DNA from: Candidatus Atribacter hydrocarboniphilus
Lineage (GTDB): Bacteria > Atribacterota > Atribacteria > Atribacterales > Atribacteraceae
Length of the DNA: 6,984 nt
Assembly: GCA_003542295.1 (NCBI GenBank)
Contig: DPKX01000194.1
Location: 1 to 6,984 of the forward strand
Direction: 5' to 3'
Part shown: positions 1 to 5,316 of the stretch, piece by piece
How positions within the stretch are numbered: position 1 is the first letter of the stretch
How the letters are laid out: every line of letters begins with the position of its first letter
The notes under the pieces: generated by a model
The model's input: only the letters and a program-made list of their open reading frames with translations
Database searches by the model: none
What the model was told of the DNA's origin: nothing
Translations under genes and position numbers: made by a program

Positions 1-140
1 TCAGGTCTTGATTCTTGAATTTTTCAATCATTTGCCTAAAGAAATAAATAATATCCAAAGCATATATTTTAAAGTTTTAATAGGTTTATCCGGTAAATAA
101 ACGATAATTTTAGGCCAGTGATTGAGAAGAATCGGAGATA

Positions 141-173
141 GATAGTAAAACTATCATTGGGAAGGTGTATAAT
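141..173 (+). promoter_or_regulatory. Dyad followed by a TATAAT box, possible promoter/operator
   Basis: A perfect 6-bp inverted repeat, GATAGT-AAA-ACTATC, lies at 141-155, and a consensus TATAAT lies at 168-173. No convincing -35 hexamer sits 16-18 bp upstream; that place is taken by the dyad itself. This would suit an activator-dependent or repressed promoter for the small gene starting at 291, but in AT-rich DNA both elements could arise by chance. Bases 1-140 show nothing else I can support. Confidence 0.25.
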
Positions 174-274
174 TTAATAAAAGAGCGAGTGAGAAATTAT
201 AGTATAGGATATGGGAGATAATAAACCTAAACTATTTGGGATAAAGCCACAAAGCAAAAAGTTTTTTTAAGGAT

Positions 275-287
275 GAGGAGTGAGGAA
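275..287 (+). promoter_or_regulatory. Tandem Shine-Dalgarno motifs that decide the start at 291
   Basis: Two purine motifs, GAGGAG (275-280) and GAGGAA (282-287), lie 10 and 3 bases before the ATG at 291. They fall inside the longer version of the frame that begins at 273, so the shorter protein is the more likely product. Confidence 0.4.
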
Positions 288-290
288 GTT

Positions 291-536
291 ATGAATCACA
301 TTGGGTACCTCAAAAAAATTAAACGGATTTTTTACGATGTTAAGTACTTTTTTGAAAACTCCTATAAAGCATTTATACCGGTTACGTTGAATGCAGATAG
401 TGCTTTTTATACTGATTACAAAAATGTTGGTTGTCCTTTTGGCGATTCAAAAAATGGCTTGAACTCATGGATAAGACTGCGTAAGAAAAGAGAAGAAAGA
501 GAATTTTGGGCTTATTACAAAAAGAATTCCGATTAA
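291..536 (+). CDS. Small basic, aromatic-rich protein of unknown function (81 aa)
   Basis: I do not recognise this protein. It has 81 residues, about 16 Lys/Arg against 9 Asp/Glu, and about a fifth of its residues are aromatic (Phe, Tyr, Trp). It has no signal peptide and no membrane segment. A helical, positively charged N-terminal third (LKKIKRIFYDVKYFF) is followed by a central part with a single cysteine (NVGCPFGD, around residues 46-52) and a strongly charged C-terminal helix (RLRKKREEREFWAYYKK). The start at 291 is preferred because GAGGAG (275-280) and GAGGAA (282-287) lie just upstream. The earlier in-frame ATG at 273 has its only AAGG directly abutting it. Such a composition would suit a nucleic-acid-binding peptide, but that is inference. 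The gene stands alone, with roughly 800 bp of non-coding DNA after it, and could be a relic or a spurious frame. Confidence 0.5.
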   Translation: MNHIGYLKKIKRIFYDVKYFFENSYKAFIPVTLNADSAFYTDYKNVGCPFGDSKNGLNSWIRLRKKREEREFWAYYKKNSD

Positions 537-743
537 TGGTTTATGAGATAAGGAAAAATTGGTGTAACTGGGCTTAATGAATTCTTATTGACTAGGGTTT
601 AACTTTGAAATTTCTAAATAATAACATTTGAATTCAATTAATACTTCTTCTAATACGAAAAACCTCTTTTGCCTATAGAATTCTTTTCAAATTATTATTC
701 GTAGAGAAATCAAGTCTTCTTTTCTTCAATTTGTTTTTTTAGT

Positions 744-824
744 TTATTCCCCAAATAAGGCCAACTTCTCAGCCAGGTCCAGCACATCGACTGGCCAGAA
801 GCATTCCGGACGAGGTCGGTTAAT
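744..824 (-). pseudogene. Possible 3' remnant of a lost gene
   Basis: On the minus strand, 26 codons run open from just after a TAG (825-827) to a TAA at 744-746. They translate to a very protein-like tail ending in PVDVLDLAEKLALFGE and preceded by NRPRPECFW. The stretch is clearly richer in G and C than its surroundings and favours GC-ending codons such as CTG, GTC, GAC and GTG, unlike the flanking DNA. There is no start codon, and the 42-bp palindrome begins a few dozen bases upstream. It may therefore be the surviving C-terminus of a gene interrupted there, or a dispersed repeat that happens to translate well. It also contains an imperfect inverted repeat (CTTCT..GCCAG at 765-776 against CTGGC..GAAG at 791-801). 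I cannot name the parent family. Confidence 0.25.
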
Positions 825-860
825 CTATCCTGAAAATACACTAATGCTTAAAAATGCCCC

Positions 861-902
861 GTCATCCTGAGCCCTCGTTTTTCGAGGGCGTGAGGATCTC
901 AT
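861..902 (+). repeat. 42-bp palindromic repeat, copy 1
   Basis: Left arm GTCATCCTGAG, stem-tip CCCTCG, loop TTTTT, stem-tip CGAGGG, right arm CGTGAGGATCTCAT. It folds into an outer ATCCT/AGGAT stem, a small asymmetric internal loop, and a perfect 7-bp inner stem GCCCTCG/CGAGGGC. Two further copies of exactly the same length, on the opposite strand, lie at 5112-5153 and 5317-5358. This looks like a REP/MITE-type short palindromic element of the sort dispersed through many bacterial genomes. No U-run follows it, so it is not a standard terminator. Confidence 0.8.
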
Positions 903-911
903 ATTTTTAAG

Positions 912-947
912 TTTTTTCTCCCTTTGGCTAAATGGAGAGGCTTTTTT
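912..947 (+). repeat. Stem-loop of the CTCCCTTT...GGAGAG type, followed by a T-run
   Basis: TCTCC (917-921) pairs with GGAGA (934-938), enclosing a TTT/AAA inner stem around GGCT. The stem is followed by GGCTTTTTT. The T-run makes it resemble a plus-strand intrinsic terminator, but the nearest upstream plus-strand gene ends almost 400 bp earlier. Its sequence also resembles the palindromes near 6808-6833 and 6866-6900, so I read it mainly as a degraded member of that repeat family, possibly able to stop read-through. Confidence 0.4.
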
Positions 948-1032
948 ATGAATTTCTCAACACCAAAGTTCATCAATTCTTAATTTTTTATTCGGTTCAC
1001 GTTTCACTTCTCACGACTCACTGGCTCTAATA

Positions 1033-1048
1033 AATGAGATTGCCACGT
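1033..1048 (-). repeat. Partial copy of the GACGTGG...ATCAT repeat
   Basis: AATGAGATTGCCACGT here is, in reverse complement, the right end (ACGTGGCAATCTCATT) of the element seen more fully at 5031-5080, where the same part reads ACGTGGTAATATCATT. The left half with GCGAGGAG is not recognisable next to it, so this is a truncated copy. Confidence 0.5.
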
Positions 1049-1074
1049 TGCACAATATTTTCCTAAAAATTTCG

Positions 1075-1101
1075 CACCCCCTCGCCCATTCTCCCCCTCG
1101 G
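1075..1101 (+). repeat. C-rich 27-bp repeat, copy 1
   Basis: This 27-base, very C-rich stretch begins CACCCCCTCGCCC and ends CTCCCCCTCGG. It matches the reverse complement of 5252-5278 at 23 of 27 positions by my hand alignment. It stands out sharply against AT-rich flanks. The copies are in opposite orientations in the two intergenic islands. Confidence 0.55.
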
Positions 1102-1228
1102 TTTTTTTATATCCTCATCTGGTGTCACAATGTGTTATGAAAGTTTGTGGTTTATTTGTAAAAAATGAAATATTTATATCGGTCATCAATTCCTTTATTT
1201 AAAAGATGTATTAACAAAATTTAAAATT

Positions 1229-1257
1229 TTGGTAATAAAATTAGATTACGATATAAT
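1229..1257 (+). promoter_or_regulatory. Sigma-70-type promoter for the 1340-3363 gene pair
   Basis: TTGGTA (-35, 1229-1234) is followed after exactly 17 bp by a consensus TATAAT (-10, 1252-1257). Transcription would begin near 1264 and give a leader of about 75 bases before the ATG at 1340. No inverted repeat or riboswitch-like structure is evident in the leader. Confidence 0.6.
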
Positions 1258-1339
1258 GGACGGAGATCTGGAAACGAAGTGCTAAAAACCAATTCGAGAG
1301 ATTATCCTAATAATAAAATATACTTATGGAGAGAGTAAA

Positions 1340-2107
1340 ATGGTACAAGTTATTCTGACACCAGCGGCTGGGAAAAGATTGATAGCCAAAGCCATAGCTA
1401 CACATCCTGATGTACAATCAGCGCTTAACTCGGGTATAGTTGTGATTGTGGCTGGGACAACCAATGGATATGTTGCCGAGGAAATATTGGCACTAATTGG
1501 GCAATCCAATGGTTTTAACCGAAAATGCTTCTATCGAGGTATTGTACTTCCACCGGCTCAATTGATGTCAGAGACAGGAAGGCGGCCGGATGAAAGTGGA
1601 TTCCCAGGCGATGTGGTTATTGAGCGTGGCAAGTGGTTAAAAGGGAAAACCATTTATGATGTCATTGATGAAATGAAACAAGGAGATTTAATTTTAAAAG
1701 GAGCAAATGCTCTTGATGTATTGGGAAAGCGAGCAGCAGTTCTTATAGGTCACCCTGAAGGAGGAACTGCGGTTACGGCTTTGAAGGCAATTATTGGAAA
1801 GCGAGTGCGTTTGATAATTCCAGTTGGTTTAGAAAAGCGGATTTTTGGGAATCTGGATGAGATAGTTACTAGAATGAATGCTTCCGAGTCTTCTGGACCA
1901 AGGATTTTACCGATTCCAGGAGAAGTTTTTACTGAAATAGATGCCATATCGCTCCTTTCGGGAGTAAAATGTGATCTGGTTGCCAGTGGAGGAGTTAGTG
2001 GGGCAGAAGGAGCAATTTGGTTAAATATTAGTGGTAATGAGGAAAAAGTGAATCAAATTATGGACCTAATAAATTCAATTTTAAATGAACCACCTTTTGA
2101 GCTCTAA
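1340..2107 (+). CDS. Conserved uncharacterised protein, glycine-rich with GTTNGYVAEE motif (255 aa)
   Basis: I recognise the style of this protein as a conserved family in anaerobic bacteria and methanogenic archaea, but know no established function. Alternating hydrophobic strands and glycine loops suggest an alpha/beta nucleotide- or sugar-phosphate-binding fold. Notable stretches are TPAAGKRLIAKAIA (7-20), a strand and loop IVVIVAGTTNGYVAEE (33-48), ILKGANALD (118-126), GHPEGGTAVTAL (137-148), LIIPVGLEKR (158-167) and VASGGVSGAEGAIWL (214-228). The near-repeated G-rich loops look like phosphate- or substrate-contacting sites. There is no signal peptide or membrane segment, so it is probably cytoplasmic. 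The ATG has GGAG 8 bases upstream. The MFS transporter begins 65 bp downstream with no clear terminator between, so the two are probably co-transcribed and may share a substrate. A distant NagB/RpiA-like relation is possible but unproven. Confidence 0.9.
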   Translation: MVQVILTPAAGKRLIAKAIATHPDVQSALNSGIVVIVAGTTNGYVAEEILALIGQSNGFNRKCFYRGIVLPPAQLMSETGRRPDESGFPGDVVIERGKWLKGKTIYDVIDEMKQGDLILKGANALDVLGKRAAVLIGHPEGGTAVTALKAIIGKRVRLIIPVGLEKRIFGNLDEIVTRMNASESSGPRILPIPGEVFTEIDAISLLSGVKCDLVASGGVSGAEGAIWLNISGNEEKVNQIMDLINSILNEPPFEL

Positions 2108-2172
2108 GATCTTTATTTATAGTCTCCTTAAATTTTAAAGAAAAAACTTGTCATAAGTAGGAATGATTGATT

Positions 2173-3363
2173 ATGACCTTCACCAAAACCCACTTTGTTG
2201 GATATCTGGGATTTGTCTCATTGGGCCTCGCTAACACGATAATTGGCCCAGCCATTCCCAGTTTAATAAGTGAATTCGGGATGAGTTTTTCATTGGTAGG
2301 AGCCCTTTTTTTTGTACAGGGTGTATTTTATTTTATTTCAGTTTTATCGGCGGGAATAGCGTCAGATTTTTTTGGCAAGAAACCCTTTCTGCTTATTGGT
2401 GCAACCATGATGGCTTCGGGCTTGATTACTTTTATTTTGGGGAAAAATGAAATTACTCTCTTTATTTCTGTGGCTCTTATAGGAACAGGGTTGGGAGCCT
2501 TAGATGGTGGATTAAATGGCTTGTTTATCGATATATCAGGAGATCAAAAAGGAATTGGTTTAGGATTGCTCCATATGTGCTTTGGAATTGGAGCGTTGAG
2601 TGGGCCTTTAATTTTTACTTTTGCTTCCGCGTCATTAATGAATTGGAGACTGGCTTTTCTTTTTACTGCATTTCTCCCGATTCTATTTTTCCTTCTCTTA
2701 TTCCCTGTTCATCTTTCAAAAGTGGATACCCAAGAAAAAATACAACTATCAGATGTTGCTATGTTGTTGAAGAATAGGATTATAATCCAACTCATATTGC
2801 TTCTTTTTGTCTATGTAGGAGCTGAGCAAGTAATAGCAGGATGGCTTCCTACCTATTTGATTAATACTCGGAACGTGTCTCATGCGATTGGATCATTTAC
2901 TCTTTCATTGTTTTTTATTGGCTTAACAATAGGGAGACTTCTAACCGGCTTAATATCAGAAAAAGTAGGTTATTCGCGAACTTTGGTTTTGTTGAGCTTA
3001 GGTTCGGCAGTATTCTTTTTACTTGTCTTTAGCATTCAAGCAATCAATCCAATTATAATAATTTTTATATTATTAGGTTTCTTTTTATCAGGGATCTATC
3101 CAACCGTTATGGCTCAAGCTGGTTCAATTTTTCCTCAATACAGTGGTTCCGTATCAGGAGTTCTAACTGCCGCAGGTGGAATTGGTGGAATGATCATGCC
3201 CCTGAGCATGGGTGTGGTTTCTGAGCATGCCGGTTTGCAAGTGGGACTTTTCGTTCCTCTTGTGTCCACAATTATTATGTTTTTCTTAGCAGTTTTATCT
3301 TTTTATTATTTAAAGAAAAGAAGACAGGTTCAAAGCCCTGGATTGACCCGTGTTAAGCCATAA
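2173..3363 (+). CDS. MFS transporter, FHS-like, 12 TM (396 aa)
   Basis: This is an integral inner-membrane permease with about twelve hydrophobic segments in a 6+6 arrangement. A charged central loop (around 181-200, HLSKVDTQEKIQ) separates the halves. The TM2-TM3 loop carries the MFS motif-A variant GIASDFFGKKP (61-71). TM4 contains LGALDGGLNGL (107-117); its Asp111 sits where fucose-permease-type (FHS) transporters have an acidic coupling residue. TM7 contains YVGAEQVIAGWLPTYL (214-229), a pattern typical of FHS/sugar MFS proteins. The tail is basic (KKRRQ). It probably exchanges or symports a small organic substrate with H+; the substrate cannot be read from the sequence. The ATG at 2173 is preferred, with AGTAGGA 10 bases upstream. 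An in-frame TTG at 2167 would add two residues. The unknown protein 65 bp upstream may process the same substrate. Confidence 0.9.
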   Translation: MTFTKTHFVGYLGFVSLGLANTIIGPAIPSLISEFGMSFSLVGALFFVQGVFYFISVLSAGIASDFFGKKPFLLIGATMMASGLITFILGKNEITLFISVALIGTGLGALDGGLNGLFIDISGDQKGIGLGLLHMCFGIGALSGPLIFTFASASLMNWRLAFLFTAFLPILFFLLLFPVHLSKVDTQEKIQLSDVAMLLKNRIIIQLILLLFVYVGAEQVIAGWLPTYLINTRNVSHAIGSFTLSLFFIGLTIGRLLTGLISEKVGYSRTLVLLSLGSAVFFLLVFSIQAINPIIIIFILLGFFLSGIYPTVMAQAGSIFPQYSGSVSGVLTAAGGIGGMIMPLSMGVVSEHAGLQVGLFVPLVSTIIMFFLAVLSFYYLKKRRQVQSPGLTRVKP

Positions 3364-3410
3364 ATCAGCTGCATTAAATTGGTTCCCCGACAGTCTAAAA
3401 ATTTTCACTG

Positions 3411-3435
3411 GGATTAGATTTATCAAGCCCGCAAT
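3411..3435 (+). repeat. GGA...GATTTAT...GCCCGCAA repeat, copy 1
   Basis: This 25-base stretch matches 5381-5405 as GGA, three variable bases, GATTTAT, three variable bases, GCCCGCAA. It lies between the MFS gene and the 173-aa gene, in otherwise unremarkable spacer. The conserved blocks with variable trinucleotides between them suggest a decayed dispersed element. No intrinsic terminator is visible after the MFS stop. Confidence 0.45.
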
Positions 3436-3493
3436 CATTTTATATAAGTTAAATATTTAGGATGTATTTTTATAGATGAGTAGGTGAGTCAAG

Positions 3494-4015
3494 GTGTATT
3501 CAATTTTTGCTTATGAAAACCAACCAGAACTTTGGGTAGAAGCGGCTCGGAATATCGAAAGACGCTATGGAATTGATAAAGCTTTGGGTTATGTCATTGG
3601 GGAAAAGCTTTATAATCTTCTTGTGATGCACAATAATTCACTTGTAAAACTTCAAAAGATTGAAGAACAAAGAAGACGATCAGATTATAAACCACAACGA
3701 AAAGTTCATTCGGTTTTCGGTGATTATGAAATAGATCTGGATCAAGAATACCAACGGTTAAAAAGAGTGATTGATGAAACCAAACGAGCTAAACAAGAAA
3801 TGGTAGAAAGGATTTTAGTTGCTTTTGATTTATTCCAAATCTATGAATATTTTCAGTCCAATCCTCGCTTAGGAAGTTCTGGGCATATCCTCTCAGAAGA
3901 ACAACAACGATATTGGTGGAAAATGGGTATTGAAGAACATACCCTTGAAGATGAAATTCGTGACGCATTATTATTTGGTGAGTTGCAACGGTTGTTTTTA
4001 AAAGAAACTAAATAA
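3494..4015 (+). CDS. Helical protein of unknown function (173 aa)
   Basis: I do not recognise the family. The sequence looks almost entirely helical and soluble. A first helical block holds the compact motif WVEAARNIERRYGIDKALGY and continues into IGEKLYNLL (residues 14-43). A basic linker follows (RRRSDYKPQRKVH, 60-72), then a long charged helix or coiled coil (DLDQEYQRLKRVIDETKRAK, 81-100). A C-terminal part holds YWWKMGIEEHTLEDEIRDALL (140-160). There is no signal peptide. The GTG start at 3494 is the most upstream possible, because an in-frame TGA lies at 3485-3487. TAGGTG at 3481-3486 is a modest ribosome site, and the next in-frame ATG is 44 codons further on. The 130-bp gap after the transporter gene suggests a separate unit. 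It converges on the TspO-like gene, with 25 bp between stops. Helix content and charge would suit a protein- or nucleic-acid-binding adaptor, but that is a guess. Confidence 0.8.
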   Translation: MYSIFAYENQPELWVEAARNIERRYGIDKALGYVIGEKLYNLLVMHNNSLVKLQKIEEQRRRSDYKPQRKVHSVFGDYEIDLDQEYQRLKRVIDETKRAKQEMVERILVAFDLFQIYEYFQSNPRLGSSGHILSEEQQRYWWKMGIEEHTLEDEIRDALLFGELQRLFLKETK

Positions 4016-4040
4016 ACGTTTTATTAGAAGTAGCGATATT

Positions 4041-4835
4041 TTATATTAACTTCTTAGAAAATTGCCTATAGACCATTGTTATAATAAAAATTGCAATGCA
4101 GGCAATAACGGTGTACATAACTGCCGGATATTGGCCAAAAAATCCGCTCGCTGATGAGTGCTTAATGTATATTCCCAAGTAAGCCCATATCAAAACCAGG
4201 CCGTAGGCAATATCTCTATTCTTGAATAAAGTAACTGATCCAATCAGCATACCGATAATGATAACCAAAACTGCCCAAATCGACTCTGATATTCCAAATC
4301 CTTTCCAACCGAAATGAACAAGAAGAGTTGTAGCATTGGCAATAGTTGCTACGGTAATCCAACCAAAATAAACGCTAAAAGGAAGTCGGATAAAAATTTT
4401 TTCTTTCGATGTAAGTTGTTCTCGACTGGTCAACTGATTAATTCGGATAAGGCAAATAAGAATAAACACAATCAGGAGCATAGAAAACGGAATCATAAAA
4501 TAATGCCAGGAAAAAATCCAGAATACATTGGCAATTGAAGAAATCGAGAACAATATATTAATTTTAGATAGAAGTTCAAATTTGACGGTCCTTTTATCAC
4601 CTTGAAATAAGCCAATTTGATACAGTGTATATATTGCTAATAATACGTAAATCAAACCCCAGATCGAAAAGGTGAGACCAGACGGAGCAAAAAGATTTGG
4701 GTAGGAATCGGATACCTGACCAGTGTTCACTCGGTTTATGGGTAGGATGTTGGCCAAGGTATTGGTAATAACCATGAGTAAGTAGGTGATACTTGTAATA
4801 ATCTTCATTGAATTCCTACTTTGAATGGCTTCCAT
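4041..4835 (-). CDS. Tryptophan-rich sensory protein, TspO/MBR-like, extended membrane form (264 aa)
   Basis: This is an integral membrane protein of the group usually annotated as tryptophan-rich sensory protein. About eight hydrophobic segments can be seen (roughly 10-31, 53-75, 88-107, 113-131, 150-173, 184-204, 208-224, 238-257), against five in classical TspO, which is near 160 aa. Family-type features are NLFAPSGLTFSIWGLIY (47-63), SIANVFWIFSWHYF (100-113), LPFSVYFGWITVATIAN (151-167) and WAYLGIY (217-223). TspO proteins bind tetrapyrroles and other hydrophobic ligands and modulate stress responses; whether this longer form does so is unknown. The start is well supported: AAGGAGGG lies 6-7 bases before the ATG in a 5' leader that also contains an imperfect hairpin (4896-4928). 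An internal Met10 is a less likely start. The gene appears monocistronic and converges with the 173-aa gene. Confidence 0.85.
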   Translation of the reverse strand: MEAIQSRNSMKIITSITYLLMVITNTLANILPINRVNTGQVSDSYPNLFAPSGLTFSIWGLIYVLLAIYTLYQIGLFQGDKRTVKFELLSKINILFSISSIANVFWIFSWHYFMIPFSMLLIVFILICLIRINQLTSREQLTSKEKIFIRLPFSVYFGWITVATIANATTLLVHFGWKGFGISESIWAVLVIIIGMLIGSVTLFKNRDIAYGLVLIWAYLGIYIKHSSASGFFGQYPAVMYTVIACIAIFIITMVYRQFSKKLI

Positions 4836-4895
4836 TTTAAACCCTCCTTATTTTATATTTCTCTCTATTATTTATTATTTCACATTTTATTAAAA

Positions 4896-4928
4896 CAGGT
4901 AAGAGCTTCATGTTCTGTAAAGCACCTG
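4896..4928 (-). promoter_or_regulatory. Imperfect hairpin in the leader of the TspO-like gene
   Basis: CAGGT (4896-4900) pairs with ACCTG (4924-4928), and inside it GCTT (4905-4908) pairs with AAGC (4920-4923), with four unpaired bases on one side. It lies about 60-95 bases upstream of the ATG at 4835. It could be part of the untranslated leader or an operator. I see no known riboswitch pattern and no convincing promoter hexamers around it. Confidence 0.25.
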
Positions 4929-4972
4929 ATGAGGGTAAAAAACCGAGAGGACAAGAGGGAGAATTTTTCATT

Positions 4973-4995
4973 CCTTCTCCCTTGATGGGAGAAGG
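4973..4995. repeat. Perfect 9-bp hairpin repeat (CCTTCTCCC/GGGAGAAGG)
   Basis: CCTTCTCCC (4973-4981), loop TTGAT, GGGAGAAGG (4987-4995). Related CTCCCTTT-type palindromes occur at 6808-6833 and, degraded, at 912-947 and 6866-6900. No T-run follows on either strand, so it is not an ordinary terminator. It sits inside a longer GATGAGGGT-bounded unit typical of dispersed intergenic repeats. Confidence 0.55.
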
Positions 4996-5030
4996 TGAGG
5001 ATGAGGGTGAAATTACCTGCTTCAAACCTT

Positions 5031-5080
5031 CATTGCGAGGAGATCAACCGTTCTTTGGTTGGACGACGTGGTAATATCAT
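5031..5080 (+). repeat. GCGAGGAG...GACGTGG dispersed element
   Basis: The element begins CATTGCGAGGAG and ends GACGTGGTAATATCAT. The middle is a CAACC/GGTTG 5-bp hairpin, and the ends can pair as ATTGC with GTAAT through one G-T wobble. Elements with these end blocks and a variable middle are common as interspersed repeats in bacterial genomes. A truncated copy lies at 1033-1048 on the other strand. Confidence 0.55.
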
Positions 5081-5111
5081 TTAGTAATTTTTTTTAAAAA
5101 ATAATGAAAGG

Positions 5112-5153
5112 ATGAGATCCTCACGGCTTCTGAATACGAAGCCTCAGGATGAC
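5112..5153 (-). repeat. 42-bp palindromic repeat, copy 2
   Basis: Read on the minus strand: left arm GTCATCCTGAG, then GCTTCG, loop TATTC, AGAAGC, and right arm CGTGAGGATCTCAT. Both outer arms are identical to copy 1. The inner stem has changed on both sides together, from CCCTC/GAGGG to GCTTC/GAAGC, so base pairing is kept while sequence is not. This is direct evidence of selection or copying constraint on the fold. Confidence 0.8.
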
Positions 5154-5189
5154 GCCTGTGATTTCAGATGAGCATTAAAAACTAAGGTT

Positions 5190-5209
5190 CGACATGCCAT
5201 GGTATGTCG
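5190..5209. repeat. 20-bp near-perfect palindrome CGACATGCC/GGTATGTCG
   Basis: CGACATGCCATGGTATGTCG is self-complementary except for one position per arm, which still pairs as G-T in RNA or DNA hairpin form. It is followed by GCTGCATTACATG. It sits between two copies of the 42-bp palindrome and looks like the core of another dispersed repeat (GGTTCGACATGCCATG...) rather than an operator, since no promoter is near. Confidence 0.45.
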
Positions 5210-5251
5210 CTGCATTACATGAAGATCGGGCGCAATAAAGGCTGAGGGGGG

Positions 5252-5278
5252 GCGAGGGGGAGATGGGGAGAGGGGGTG
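5252..5278 (-). repeat. C-rich 27-bp repeat, copy 2
   Basis: On the minus strand it reads CACCCCCTCTCCCCATC, then TCCCCCTCGC, matching 1075-1101 at 23 of 27 positions. The plus strand is purine-rich with many runs of four or five G. A G-quadruplex is conceivable on that strand, but I do not claim one. Confidence 0.55.
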
Positions 5279-5316
5279 AATGAAAAAAATTAAAGGATAA
5301 AAGAAAAAATTACAAA

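Larger units (their letters stand above)
537..1228. other. Intergenic repeat island A
   Basis: About 690 bp without a credible intact gene. Apart from the elements listed separately (coding-like remnant, 42-bp palindrome, stem-loop, GACGTGG-type half element, C-rich 27-mer), it holds AT-rich unique sequence at 537-740. A low-complexity stretch near 994-1020 repeats TTCACG/TTCAC/CTCACG-like units. The local base composition changes abruptly between AT-rich spacer and GC-rich repeat, which is what piecemeal insertion of short repeats would leave. Confidence 0.6.

Noticed and set aside
1324..1509. Minus-strand frame opposite the 255-aa gene (a second one lies at 1750-1947)
   Set aside because: Both are antisense to a well-supported gene with its own promoter and ribosome site and show no signature of their own.
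2577..2777. Plus-strand frame inside the MFS gene
   Set aside because: It is an out-of-frame reading of the transporter's membrane segments and central loop.
4016..4040. Bidirectional terminator between the convergent genes
   Set aside because: Only a short A/T hairpin (AATAAA-CGT-TTTATT) is present, too weak to support a call.
4314..4538. Plus-strand frame opposite the TspO-like gene
   Set aside because: Lys/Asn-rich antisense of membrane-helix codons, with no domain features.
4837..5025. Minus-strand frame of 62 codons upstream of the TspO-like gene
   Set aside because: Its Ser/Pro/Gly-rich translation comes from the hairpin repeats at 4973-4995 and around, it has no convincing ribosome site, and it ends inside the leader of the real gene.
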